Of a stretch of DNA of 64,000 bases, positions 34,744-44,571 are shown in pieces. The notes under the pieces are model-generated. The model had not been told where the DNA came from, made no database searches, and saw only the letters and a program-made list of their open reading frames with translations. The translations under genes and the position numbers were made by a program. The stretch comes from Mycobacterium sp. JS623. Its GTDB lineage: Bacteria; Actinomycetota; Actinomycetes; Mycobacteriales; Mycobacteriaceae. Where the stretch lies: assembly GCF_000328565.1 (NCBI RefSeq), contig NC_019966.1, positions 5,270,001 to 5,334,000 on the forward strand. The letters are read 5' to 3'. Every line of letters begins with the position of its first letter. Position 1 is the stretch's first letter.

Positions 34744-34941
34744 TCACTCATCGTTCTGATTCTCCATGACCATCTCTGCACGCTCGGTGAGCTGCTCTAG
34801 TTGCCGAAGCGCAGCGAACTTGTCGTCGGCCTCGGCCTCGGCCTGCTCGCGGGCGTCGGCGTAGCGCATCCCGGTCTCCTGCAGCTCGAACGTGCGCCGC
34901 CGCAGCCAGCCCGGACGGGGATCGAAGATGTGATCAGTCAT
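34744..34941 (-). CDS. Small charged helical protein (element gene)
   Basis: 65 aa, starting MTDHIFDPRPGWLRRRTFEL, then a long charged helix rich in Ala, Glu and Arg (ADAREQAEAEADDKFAALRQ). The pattern is typical of small actinophage/plasmid proteins and could form a coiled coil. RBS GAGG lies 8 nt upstream. The start overlaps the end of the gene at 34934-35344 by 8 bp, so the two are one transcription unit. Confidence 0.6.
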   Translation of the reverse strand: MTDHIFDPRPGWLRRRTFELQETGMRYADAREQAEAEADDKFAALRQLEQLTERAEMVMENQNDE

Positions 34942-35344
34942 GGACCCGCCTCATTAGTTTCAGAACCGGTGCCGGTTCTCGCTGCTGGGCGTAGACGCGT
35001 TCCCACGCGGGCCGCAGTACAGCCAATAGCGCGACAATTTCGCACGTGGTCAGAGCACGTTTCCCCCCGAGGGCCTCCATTAGGTACGTGACCTCATCCC
35101 ACGCTGCGTCCCGCACAAGCGGGAGCAGATGGTCGACTTCCTGCCGGGTTGCGGCCATCGCTGAGACATTCGCGGCTGTCGCGGTGGGCGTCTGCTCGCG
35201 CGTTTCACCGCTGCGCATTCGTTGTACGTGCGGCCATGCCGCCTCGCGATTGTTGCGGGTGCGGCACCGTTGATTGGGCTCGGCCGCGCAGGTCGGGCAC
35301 TTGTAGGACTCTGAGGGGTGCGGGATGCGCGTATTCTCAGACAT
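34934..35344 (-). CDS. Zinc-finger-containing phage-type protein (element gene)
   Basis: 136 aa with AAGGGGA upstream. The N terminus carries a zinc-binding motif CPTCAAEPNQRC...H (Cys16-x2-Cys19...Cys26, then His in WPHVQRM). It is the short finger seen in many mycobacteriophage and integrative-element proteins. The C-terminal half (about 70-136) is helical with no clear family. A DNA- or RNA-binding role in the element is likely. It is the promoter-proximal gene of the leftward pair. Confidence 0.65.
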   Translation of the reverse strand: MSENTRIPHPSESYKCPTCAAEPNQRCRTRNNREAAWPHVQRMRSGETREQTPTATAANVSAMAATRQEVDHLLPLVRDAAWDEVTYLMEALGGKRALTTCEIVALLAVLRPAWERVYAQQREPAPVLKLMRRVHD

Positions 35345-35631
35345 TGTCGAATCCCCTTGCTAGGTTCGGCCGTTCCCCGGGGCTGTTGCTGCAGCCGCCG
35401 GGGCCTTACTTGTTTGCGAAAATAGTCAGTGATCTTGCGGTTGTTCGCGCGTTTACTCGAATCTCGGGCGGGCGGTCCGCGCAAACGGGCCCAGTCTCCA
35501 CTTTCCTGATACAAACGCCCGTAAATCGCCCCGGATTCACACGGACTAAGACGGACGCTGTTTGTCGTAATTTGTTGTGCCACAAGACTTCTGCGGACTG
35601 TGCCGGTCGCTGGCGTACGGGCGCCATATTT

Positions 35632-35666
35632 GCCGGTGTCGCAGGTTCGAATCCTGCCGGGGGCAC
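35632..35666 (+). repeat. attR: second copy of the 35-bp tRNA-Arg core
   Basis: Identical to 32750-32784, but without a tRNA 5' half in front of it. It marks the right boundary of the integrative element. The interval 35345-35631 between the last element gene and this site holds no gene that I can support. Confidence 0.9.
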
Positions 35667-35778
35667 TCACGTTCTTGCAGGTCAGCGAGGTTTCCGGGCG
35701 ACTGCCCTAGTCCCCTTCTGACCGGGTCGCATGTGTTCACACTGCCTGCGGTATTCGCAACGCGGCGATAACCGCGTT

Positions 35779-35795
35779 CTCAGCGTTTGCTCAGC
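35779..35795 (+). promoter_or_regulatory. 11-bp-period direct repeat, candidate response-regulator site (copy 1)
   Basis: CTCAGCGTTTGCTCAGC contains CTCAGC twice with an 11-bp period, the arrangement used by OmpR/PhoB-type regulators. It ends 25 bp before GTG 35820. TAAGGT (35806-35811), 8 nt before that GTG, could be a -10 element, which would place this repeat over the -35 region. Related copies lie at 38158-38174 and 38051-38067. Confidence 0.6.
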
Positions 35796-35819
35796 AACCC
35801 GGCTCTAAGGTCGGGCGTT

Positions 35820-37076
35820 GTGACTGAAGCAACGAGATCCGAGGCAGTCAAGACCCAGCGCCTACTGCTGAGCAAGGTGCCCGAGGTCACGGTGTGGTTT
35901 TGGGTCATCAAGATCCTGTGCACGACGGTAGGTGAGAGTTTCGCCGACTGGATCAACGTGACGTTGGGTGTCGGTTTGAACGCGACCGCCATCATTTTCA
36001 CTGTCTTGCTTGTCGCGGTGCTGGGATGGCAGTTGCGCCTGGACCGCTACGTACCGTTCGTCTACTGGCTGACGGTCGTAGTGATCAGCGTGACCGGCAC
36101 GCTCTACACCGACATTCTCACGGATAATCTGGGCGTTCCGTTGGCAGTGAGCACGAGCGTCTTCGCGGCGGCCCTGGCCATAGTCTTCGGTGTGTGGTTC
36201 GCGCGCGAGCGGACGCTGTCGATTCACAGCATCGTCACTTTGCCCAGAGAGTTGTTCTACTGGCTCGCGGTTCTGGTCACCTTCGCTCTTGGTACAGCGG
36301 CTGGTGACTGGATACTGGAACTTACCGGCTGGGCACCTGGCATTTCGGTGCTGCTGCCGGCTGGACTGATTGTCGCGATCGTGATCGGTTGGCGGCTGGG
36401 CGCGAACTCGGTGCTGTCCTTCTGGCTCGCTTACATTTTGACTCGCCCGCTGGGTGCCAATCTCGGCGACTGGTTCGCGACCCCGTCAGCCGAACGTGGC
36501 CTCGGCTTGGGTACCGCGCTGACCAGCGTGATCTTCCTGACCGCGATCCTCGCTACGGTCGTGTACCTCACACGCACCCGCAGTGACGTCATCGAAGAGT
36601 ACGACGCGACCCACACCCCGATCGTCACCACCAATCCGGTTCGCGAGCGGATCATGCTCGGGTACTACGCCGTAATCGCCGTCGCTACCGGAGCCCTGCT
36701 TGTGTGGGCGGCCGGGCAGCCGCACGCAACCGCGGCCAGTGAGGAGGAAACCCCTACCGCACCCGCCACCACGACACTGACCCCAGGCCAGGCGACCGCG
36801 AAGTTCCCGCCGGCAGAGATAGCGAAGTTCCGCACCATCGCTGCGGACACGCTCGCGAAGGTGCAGGTCGGCGACCAAACGGACGCGACGGCCCGGATCA
36901 AGGACCTCGAAACGGCGTGGGACGACGACGAAGCGACCCTGCGGCCTGTGGATGAAACCACCTGGACCGTCCTCGACGGGCGAATCGATAGTGTCCTGAA
37001 GGCGTTGCGGGCCAGCAATCCAGACCGCGAGACGGAGAAGCAGACTCTCACCGCGCTATTGACCGCGCTGCAGTGA
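35820..37076 (+). CDS. DUF347-repeat multi-pass membrane protein (COG4705 type)
   Basis: 418 aa from GTG 35820. It has about ten membrane segments built from four copies of a short motif of the type K-x-L-x-T-T-x-G-E-x2-D: KILCTTVGESFADWI, TGTLYTDILTDNLG, FALGTAAGDWILELTG and ILTRPLGANLGDW. This repeat defines DUF347. The function of the family is unknown, and it often lies near two-component genes. A soluble C-terminal segment (about 310-418, EEETPTAPATTTLTP onwards) is helical and acidic and probably extracytoplasmic. An 11-bp-period direct repeat upstream suggests control by the response regulator at 38366. Confidence 0.8.
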   Translation: MTEATRSEAVKTQRLLLSKVPEVTVWFWVIKILCTTVGESFADWINVTLGVGLNATAIIFTVLLVAVLGWQLRLDRYVPFVYWLTVVVISVTGTLYTDILTDNLGVPLAVSTSVFAAALAIVFGVWFARERTLSIHSIVTLPRELFYWLAVLVTFALGTAAGDWILELTGWAPGISVLLPAGLIVAIVIGWRLGANSVLSFWLAYILTRPLGANLGDWFATPSAERGLGLGTALTSVIFLTAILATVVYLTRTRSDVIEEYDATHTPIVTTNPVRERIMLGYYAVIAVATGALLVWAAGQPHATAASEEETPTAPATTTLTPGQATAKFPPAEIAKFRTIAADTLAKVQVGDQTDATARIKDLETAWDDDEATLRPVDETTWTVLDGRIDSVLKALRASNPDRETEKQTLTALLTALQ

Positions 37077-37240
37077 GGCGTCCGGCGCGAGTGGCTAAAC
37101 CACTGGGAACCGGGTTCATTGACGACATCCAGATTCACTGGGCCCGTCCAGTGTTGACTTGCCGCACAATGTAAATCGCTGAAATTGGTCGACGGTGCCT
37201 GGCCGGCCTGAGCGGTCGTCTTATCAGGCTGCCCCCAGTG

Positions 37241-37900
37241 TTAGTTCATGTTCCAGGGTTCGCCGTAGGTGGTGACGCTGTCGCCGGCCTTGGAGATCAG
37301 CCGGGCGAACGGACGCAGCAGCACACCACCGGCCGCACCGGTCACCGTGCCGTGCGCGTTGGACACCGCCACCTTGCCGTGCGGACCCGACACATCCACC
37401 GAGAACGTCGCCACCTCCTGAATACCCGGGCCGTTACCCAGGTCAGCGCTGATCGACACCCCCGGGAACAGGTTCGGCGTGATCACCTGAAATGTCTGCG
37501 GAACCCCGCGGCCGCCGCCGGTGAACGCTGTCGGACCGATATTCGTGTCGTCGAGCAGGATGTTCGGCGTGGTGTAGGAGAAGTTGATACCCACACCCAA
37601 CGACCACGGGAAACCGATCTGGTAACCCAACTCCAGCGTGCCTGCAAACGCATCGGCGCCCGGGCCGGCCACGTTGTACACCGCGCTACCGGAGTGGAAC
37701 CACTCACGGGTCAGCCGGTTGCGGTCCAGGGGGAACACACCATTGAGGAAGGTGTCCCACTGCTGGATCGTCAGCGTCCGATCCTGGCCATCAACCAGGC
37801 TCAGCTCGTTGTCCAGACCTGCGTGAGAGGTGCCCGTGCTCACGAACAAAGCGGCCAACGCCGCCACCATCGCGACCAGCACCCGACTGAATGCCTTCAT
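37241..37900 (-). CDS. MspA-family outer-membrane porin with enlarged constriction loop
   Basis: 219 aa from ATG 37900. The signal peptide is MKAFSRVLVAMVAALAALFV up to SHA, and the mature protein begins GLDNELSLVDGQDRT, as in MspA. The C terminus is TTYGEPWNMN. MspA forms octameric pores for small hydrophilic solutes in the mycobacterial outer membrane. The constriction aspartates Asp90/Asp91 are kept (NILLDD), but the residue at 93 is Asn where MspA has Asp, and the following loop (about 94-112) has about 8 extra residues, mostly Gly. This should change pore size or selectivity. It is convergent with the DUF347 gene. Confidence 0.92.
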   Translation of the reverse strand: MKAFSRVLVAMVAALAALFVSTGTSHAGLDNELSLVDGQDRTLTIQQWDTFLNGVFPLDRNRLTREWFHSGSAVYNVAGPGADAFAGTLELGYQIGFPWSLGVGINFSYTTPNILLDDTNIGPTAFTGGGRGVPQTFQVITPNLFPGVSISADLGNGPGIQEVATFSVDVSGPHGKVAVSNAHGTVTGAAGGVLLRPFARLISKAGDSVTTYGEPWNMN

Positions 37901-38050
37901 ATAGTTGCCCACCCTTCTGCCTGGCTCTGTTACGCCAGCTCGTTGTCCCCGGCCCTTTGCTGCTCGAAACGATGCCCGCGCGGCTGAAATCCGCGGCGCA
38001 GCATCTGATGCGTCGTTGTTTCAACAAGGCTGGGAGTGTGGCAGATGAGC

Positions 38051-38067
38051 GCTGAGAAAACTCCCAG
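38051..38067 (-). promoter_or_regulatory. Candidate response-regulator site facing mspA (copy 3)
   Basis: Read on the minus strand the sequence is CTGGGAGTTTTCTCAGC. Its second half and spacer match copies 1 and 2 (GTTTTCTCAG), while the first half is diverged. It lies about 150 bp upstream of the mspA start, in the orientation of mspA. Confidence 0.4.
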
Positions 38068-38157
38068 AGCATTCGGCTGCGTAACCGCATTCGATGTGTT
38101 ATTCCGCGAGAGGCCCGCGATAAGTAGGAGCGCGATACGCCTTGCTGCCCACCTGCC

Positions 38158-38174
38158 CTCAGCGTTTTCTCAGT
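38158..38174 (+). promoter_or_regulatory. Candidate response-regulator site (copy 2), possible autoregulation
   Basis: CTCAGCGTTTTCTCAGT has the same 11-bp-period direct repeat as copy 1 at 35779 (15 of 17 positions identical). It lies 192 bp before the start of the response-regulator gene, in the same orientation. Confidence 0.55.
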
Positions 38175-38365
38175 GCCGCTCTGTCATGGTGGCGGTGTCG
38201 GCTCAAAGTGACGACCGGCCGGCGCACAGAGATGCTCATCCGAGTCCATCGCTGCTCATCGTTGACACCGCAGAGCCGGGGAGTTCTCCCACCCGGGCGG
38301 GTGCGCTGGCTCCCGGCACATGCAGGCGTGGAGATGTCGCCTAGACAACAGGGGAGCTCGGTGCA

Positions 38366-39055
38366 GTGAAGGTGTTGTTGGTCGAAGACGAGGCCCATGT
38401 CGCTGCCAGTCTGAAGGTGGGCCTGCGCGCTGAAGGGTTCGTCGTGGTGCACGCCGACACCGGCACCGAGGGGTTATGGCAGGCCACTGAGCGCCACTTC
38501 GATGTCATCATCTTGGACATCATGCTGCCCGGTCCAAGCGGCTATGAGATTCTGCGGCGGATCCGGGAGCGCCAGATCTGGACGCCGGTGCTGATGTTGA
38601 CCGCCAAGGAGGGCGAATACGACCAGGCTGACGCGTTCGATCTCGGCGCCGACGACTATCTGGTCAAGCCGTTTTCGTTTGTGGTGCTCGTCGCCCGGTT
38701 ACGGGCGTTGGTGCGCCGCGGCGCACCGCAACGGCCGGCCGTCATGACCGTCGGCGACCTGGTGCTTGATCCGGCGCGGCACTTGGTTGCTCGCGGCGGT
38801 GTGCCCATCGATCTGAGTCCGCGCGAGTTCGGTCTGCTGGAATACCTGATGCGCAACACCGACGCCGTGTGCACCAAAACCCAAATCCTGCAAAGCGTTT
38901 GGGATGAGCACTTCAGCGGCGCCGACAACGTCGTCGAGGTTTACATCGGTTATCTGCGGCGCAAGATCGATGTGCCGTTCGGCACCAATACCATCGAGAC
39001 GGTGCGCGGGGTGGGCTACCGCTTGGAGTCAGGCAACTTGGTTAGCGGCAGCTGA
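38366..39055 (+). CDS. OmpR/PhoB-family response regulator
   Basis: 229 aa from GTG 38366. The receiver domain (about 1-115) has VEDE near the N terminus, the phospho-acceptor Asp51 in VIILDIMLPG, Thr79 in LMLTA and Lys101 in LVKPF. The winged-helix domain (about 130-220) ends with RGVGYRLE. DNA binding to 11-bp direct repeats is normal for this family, and such repeats are upstream of this gene, the DUF347 gene and (diverged) mspA. The histidine kinase at 39016-40506 is on the opposite strand, with its end overlapping this gene by 40 bp. Confidence 0.93.
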   Translation: MKVLLVEDEAHVAASLKVGLRAEGFVVVHADTGTEGLWQATERHFDVIILDIMLPGPSGYEILRRIRERQIWTPVLMLTAKEGEYDQADAFDLGADDYLVKPFSFVVLVARLRALVRRGAPQRPAVMTVGDLVLDPARHLVARGGVPIDLSPREFGLLEYLMRNTDAVCTKTQILQSVWDEHFSGADNVVEVYIGYLRRKIDVPFGTNTIETVRGVGYRLESGNLVSGS

Positions 39056-40506
39056 ACTGTCACCACCGTGCCCCCGCCGGGGCGGTCATCGATGGTGACA
39101 GTGCCGCCGTGCGCGGTTGTGATCTCAGCGACAATGGCCAGCCCGAGGCCCGTACCGCCGCTGCTACGGGCCCGGTCCCTGTCCAGACGGACGAACCGGT
39201 CGAAGACCCTCGTGCGGTCGCACTCGGGGATACCCGGGCCGTCGTCGGCGACCGTCACAATCGCATTCTCACCACGAATACGTACCGTCAGCTCGACGCG
39301 GGAACGGGCATGCCGCGCAGCGTTTTCCAGCAGATTGCGCACCAGTCGCGACAATCCTGCGCTGTCCCCACCTAGCTCGGTCGGCTCGGCACTGATATCG
39401 ATGTCGCGGTGTCCGATGCGACGCTGGCGCGCAACTTCGCCAGTGGCAATGTCATCCAGGCGCACCGGCTCACGGTGCACCGCCAGTCTGCCCTCGTCAG
39501 CGCGGGCGAGCAGCAGCAGATCCTCCACGAGCACCCGCATCCGCTCGGCTTCAGGGACCAGGGTGCTCGTTGTCAGCTTGAGGTCAAATACTTCTGGGTG
39601 GGCGACGGCGACATCGAGGGCTGAGATGATCGCCGTCAGCGGGCTGCGCAGCTCATGGGAGGCATCCCCGACGAATTGGCGCTGCGCCGCGTGGCCGCTT
39701 TCGATACGGGCCAACATATCGTTCATCGTGGTAGCCAGCGCGGAGATCTCGTCGCGTCCCGGCGGCACCGGCACTCGCTCGGTCAAATCAGAGGTGCTGA
39801 TGTCGGCAACCCGGCCGCGGATGGCGTCAACCGATCGCAACGAGCGGCGCATCAACCGATAGGTCGAGATCGCCGCGACCGCGACGACGACAGGACATGC
39901 TCCCGCCAGCAACACAAGTGCGCTGCGCACCGTTGACTCCGCAGCCTCGGTGTCACCGGCGACCAACACGGTGTACCGGCCAAACTTGGTATCCACGATC
40001 CGCCCGCTGACGCGCTGATCATTGTCGGGCGGTTCATCATCGGTGAGACCCACGCGCATCGTGGACCCGACCTTGCTCGGGGCCACCAACGGAAAAGCCG
40101 GCGCACCGCCGGAACGCGTGACGACGTTTCCGTGGTCGTCGAGTACCTGCACTGCGACGATCCGCTGATCGGTGTCCAACAGCGCGGCGTCCAAATCCGC
40201 GGCCGAATCAACACCCAGTCCAGCCACAACGTCACCGACACGACGCGAAGCAGCATCATCCACGCCCGAGAGCAGCGCCTGATACAACGCGGCCGTCAAC
40301 GCGGCGCCGGCCAGTGCCAGCGCGATGAACACCACCGCACCCGCGATGAACGCAGAGCGGGCCGCAATGCTCCATCGCAGCGGACTCAACCATGAGAAAC
40401 TCCGGCGCCCCGAAGAGGTCTGGGACGTCGTTGATCGCGCCGTCGCAATGGGACGAGGGCTCGTCTCAACCCCGCTGGCATTGCGGCTACCGGTATGCGT
40501 TGACAT
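39016..40506 (-). CDS. Sensor histidine kinase (tail-to-tail with its response regulator)
   Basis: 496 aa from ATG 40506; the frame is open to 40656 without protein character. Two membrane segments (about 50-75 and 195-217) enclose an extracytoplasmic sensor of about 120 residues. HAMP (about 218-270) is followed by the H-box VGDASHELRSPL with His284, an N-box NLLENAARHA, and DDGPGIP and GGTGLGLAIV in the ATPase domain. The 40-bp 3' overlap with the response-regulator gene is antisense. The pairing of the two is inferred from position. Confidence 0.9.
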   Translation of the reverse strand: MSTHTGSRNASGVETSPRPIATARSTTSQTSSGRRSFSWLSPLRWSIAARSAFIAGAVVFIALALAGAALTAALYQALLSGVDDAASRRVGDVVAGLGVDSAADLDAALLDTDQRIVAVQVLDDHGNVVTRSGGAPAFPLVAPSKVGSTMRVGLTDDEPPDNDQRVSGRIVDTKFGRYTVLVAGDTEAAESTVRSALVLLAGACPVVVAVAAISTYRLMRRSLRSVDAIRGRVADISTSDLTERVPVPPGRDEISALATTMNDMLARIESGHAAQRQFVGDASHELRSPLTAIISALDVAVAHPEVFDLKLTTSTLVPEAERMRVLVEDLLLLARADEGRLAVHREPVRLDDIATGEVARQRRIGHRDIDISAEPTELGGDSAGLSRLVRNLLENAARHARSRVELTVRIRGENAIVTVADDGPGIPECDRTRVFDRFVRLDRDRARSSGGTGLGLAIVAEITTAHGGTVTIDDRPGGGTVVTVQLPLTKLPDSKR

Positions 40507-42409
<1,903 letters not shown>

Positions 42410-42464
42410 CCGTCCCCGATACGAGTCGACTACCCGCTTACGTGCGCGTCAATCAGTCCCAAGG

Positions 42465-43154
42465 CTACTTTTCGCCGCGGGTATCGATGACCCGTTGCGC
42501 GACGTCTACCAGTCGAGTGTTGCCGTCTTGGGAGAGCCTGCGCAGCATGTCGAAGGCCTGCACATCGTCGACGCCGAAGCGCTCCATGATGATGCCCTTG
42601 GCCTGGCCGATTCGATCCCGTGTCGATAGCGCCGACTCCAACTGCTCGCCGTGACGACTGGCCAGGATCGCCGCCGCCGCGTGCGCGGCGAGCACCACGC
42701 CCGTGGTTTCGTCGTCGGCATCAAACGCGTGCGGCTTGAACGCGAACAGGTTCAATGCGCCTGCGGTGCGCTCGGCGGTATACAACTTGATGGACAGCCC
42801 GCTGAGCACACCGATTTCGACCACCGCCGGCGAATACTTCGGCCAGCGCTGCTCGGAACGAAAGTCATCCGTCCGCACGATCACCTCGTCAAGCGCCGCG
42901 TCCACGCACGGCCCCTCGTTGAATGTCATCTGCAATTCATCGAGCTGATGCGGCAGGTCAGAGGTGCCTGCGAGGGATTCGAACTTGCCACCCCTACCGA
43001 CTAGCAGGACGCCGGCGGAGTCGGTCCCGGGAATCAGCTCCATCGCTGCCGCGGTCACGTCCGAGAGGACGGCATCGACGCTTCGCGGCGCTGCAGACGC
43101 ACGCGCGAGTTCGGCCATGCGCTGTGCAAGGTCGTAATTTCGCAGCTTCGTCAT
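42465..43154 (-). CDS. GAF-ANTAR transcription antitermination regulator
   Basis: 229 aa from ATG 43154 (MTKLRNYDLAQRM); upstream in-frame sequence to 43220 is unlikely to be translated. A GAF domain (about 20-155) starts ASAAPRSVDAVLSDVTAAAM and has FNEGPCVDA and LSGLSIKLYT. The ANTAR domain (about 170-225) is DRIGQAKGIIMERFGVDDVQAFDML. ANTAR regulators bind paired RNA hexaloops and prevent termination in response to the GAF signal. This is the common mycobacterial form. No target hexaloop RNA was identified in the window. Confidence 0.88.
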   Translation of the reverse strand: MTKLRNYDLAQRMAELARASAAPRSVDAVLSDVTAAAMELIPGTDSAGVLLVGRGGKFESLAGTSDLPHQLDELQMTFNEGPCVDAALDEVIVRTDDFRSEQRWPKYSPAVVEIGVLSGLSIKLYTAERTAGALNLFAFKPHAFDADDETTGVVLAAHAAAAILASRHGEQLESALSTRDRIGQAKGIIMERFGVDDVQAFDMLRRLSQDGNTRLVDVAQRVIDTRGEK

Positions 43155-43359
43155 CCCCAGGGGTTTCCCTTTGTCGAGCCAAGCTATACGCGGACGTTTG
43201 TCATTCGCCGCACTGGGCAATGCCCCACTACAGGCGGGCGCGATGGTCGACCATGGTGTCTGCTGAGGTCTCGTCGGTTCAGACCGGAGCCGGCGGGGCC
43301 GCCTCGATGTTCGGCGGAATTCGGCCGAGTCACTCTCTTAGTTGTAGTAGCGTCTGGCC

Positions 43360-44571
43360 ATGGCCACTGCCAACGTCTGGATCCTCGGCGGGTATCAAAG
43401 CGACTTCGCACGCAACCTCACCCGCGAAGGCCACGATTTCGCCGGGCTGACCGCCGAAGTCGTTGACAGCACATTGAGCGCGGCCAAGGTCGAGGCCTCC
43501 AACATCGACGTGGTTCACGTGGCCAACGCGTTCGGTGAGTTGTTCGCAAGGCAGGGCCATCTCGGGGCGATGCCCGCCACCGTCAACGAAGGGTTGTGGG
43601 ACACGCCCGCGACCCGCCACGAGGCTGCGTGCGCATCGGGCAGTGTGGCGACGCTCGCCGCGATCGCGGATCTGCGCTCCGGTGCGTACCGCACCGCGCT
43701 GGTTGTCGGTGTCGAACTGGAGAAGACCGTGCCGGGCGACACCGCCGCCCGACACCTCGGCGCCGCGGCGTGGACGGACCACGAAGGCAGCGAAGCAAAG
43801 TTCATGTGGCCGTACATGTTCGCCTCAGTGGCCGACGCATACGACTGCCGCTATGGCCTCGACGACGCATACTTGCGCGCGATCGCCCAACTGAACTTCG
43901 CGAACGCGCGCGCCAATCCCAATGCGCAGACCCGAGATTGGACGGTGCCGGAACCGCTGGCCGCCGACGACGCCAATCCCGTGATCGAAGGACGGTTGCG
44001 CCGCTTCGATTGCAGCCAGATGACCGACGGCGGCGCGGGCGTCGTGCTCGTCACCGACGACTACCTGCGTGACCACCCGGATGCTCGCCCGATCGGCCGC
44101 ATCGACGGCTGGGGCCACCGCACCGTCGGGCTCGGCCTGCACCAGAAGCTCGACCGCGCGGCCGGGCAACCCTATGTGCTGCCCCACGTGCGCGGTGCAG
44201 TGCTCGACGCGTTCGACCGCGCCGGCGTGACACTCGACGACGTCGACGGGTTCGAGGTGCACGACTGCTTCACGCCCAGCGAGTACCTCGCGATCGATCA
44301 CATCGGGCTGACGGGACCCGGTGAATCGTGGAAGGCGATCGAAAACAACGAGATTGAGCTGGGTGGACGATTGCCGATCAACCCCAGCGGCGGCCTGATC
44401 GGTGGCGGTCATCCCGTCGGCGCCTCCGGTGTCCGCATGCTCGTCGACGCTGCCAAACAGGTCAGCGGGACGGCCGGTGATTACCAGGTCGACGGCGCAA
44501 AGACGTTCGGAACACTCAACTTCGGTGGCAGCACGGCCACCACTGTGAGCTTTATCGTGAGGGGAGCCTGA
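43360..44571 (+). CDS. Thiolase (acetyl-CoA acetyltransferase family, SCP-x type)
   Basis: 403 aa. The acyl-accepting cysteine is in HEAACASGS (about residue 91). The C-terminal catalytic motifs are VHDCFTPSEYLAI and GGLIGGGHPVGASGVR. It lacks the NEAFA box of degradative thiolases and resembles the SCP-x-type thiolases that cleave branched or sterol-derived 3-ketoacyl-CoAs. The next gene starts right at its stop, so it is cotranscribed with a carotenoid oxygenase and a double-HxlR regulator. A role in shortening an apocarotenoid- or terpenoid-derived acid is plausible. Confidence 0.87.
   Translation: MATANVWILGGYQSDFARNLTREGHDFAGLTAEVVDSTLSAAKVEASNIDVVHVANAFGELFARQGHLGAMPATVNEGLWDTPATRHEAACASGSVATLAAIADLRSGAYRTALVVGVELEKTVPGDTAARHLGAAAWTDHEGSEAKFMWPYMFASVADAYDCRYGLDDAYLRAIAQLNFANARANPNAQTRDWTVPEPLAADDANPVIEGRLRRFDCSQMTDGGAGVVLVTDDYLRDHPDARPIGRIDGWGHRTVGLGLHQKLDRAAGQPYVLPHVRGAVLDAFDRAGVTLDDVDGFEVHDCFTPSEYLAIDHIGLTGPGESWKAIENNEIELGGRLPINPSGGLIGGGHPVGASGVRMLVDAAKQVSGTAGDYQVDGAKTFGTLNFGGSTATTVSFIVRGA

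Larger units (their letters stand above)
32785..35666. mobile_element. Decayed integrative element in tRNA-Arg(CCT)
   Basis: About 2.9 kb lie between two identical 35-bp att copies. Contents: the C-terminal fragment of a tyrosine integrase next to attL and pointing at it (usual orientation), small leftward ORFs at 33451-33699, 34744-34941 and 34934-35344 with phage/plasmid character, several inverted repeats and a recurring TCGGCCCGCCA motif. Base composition is locally lower in GC (for example around 34080-34140). No complete integrase, replication protein or excisionase is visible, so it is probably immobile unless helped in trans. Confidence 0.85.
37901..38365. other. Divergent regulatory interval between mspA and the response-regulator gene
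   Basis: 465 bp without a supported gene. It holds two direct-repeat sites (38051-38067 on the minus strand towards mspA, and 38158-38174 on the plus strand towards the regulator gene) and a pair of CGCGATA repeats 15 bp apart (38116, 38131). The promoters of both genes must lie here, but I cannot place the -10 elements with confidence. Confidence 0.5.

Noticed and set aside
35406..35740. Minus-strand frames near the right att copy with QDSNLRHR.
   Set aside because: This peptide is the antisense translation of a tRNA T-arm region, a common annotation artefact.
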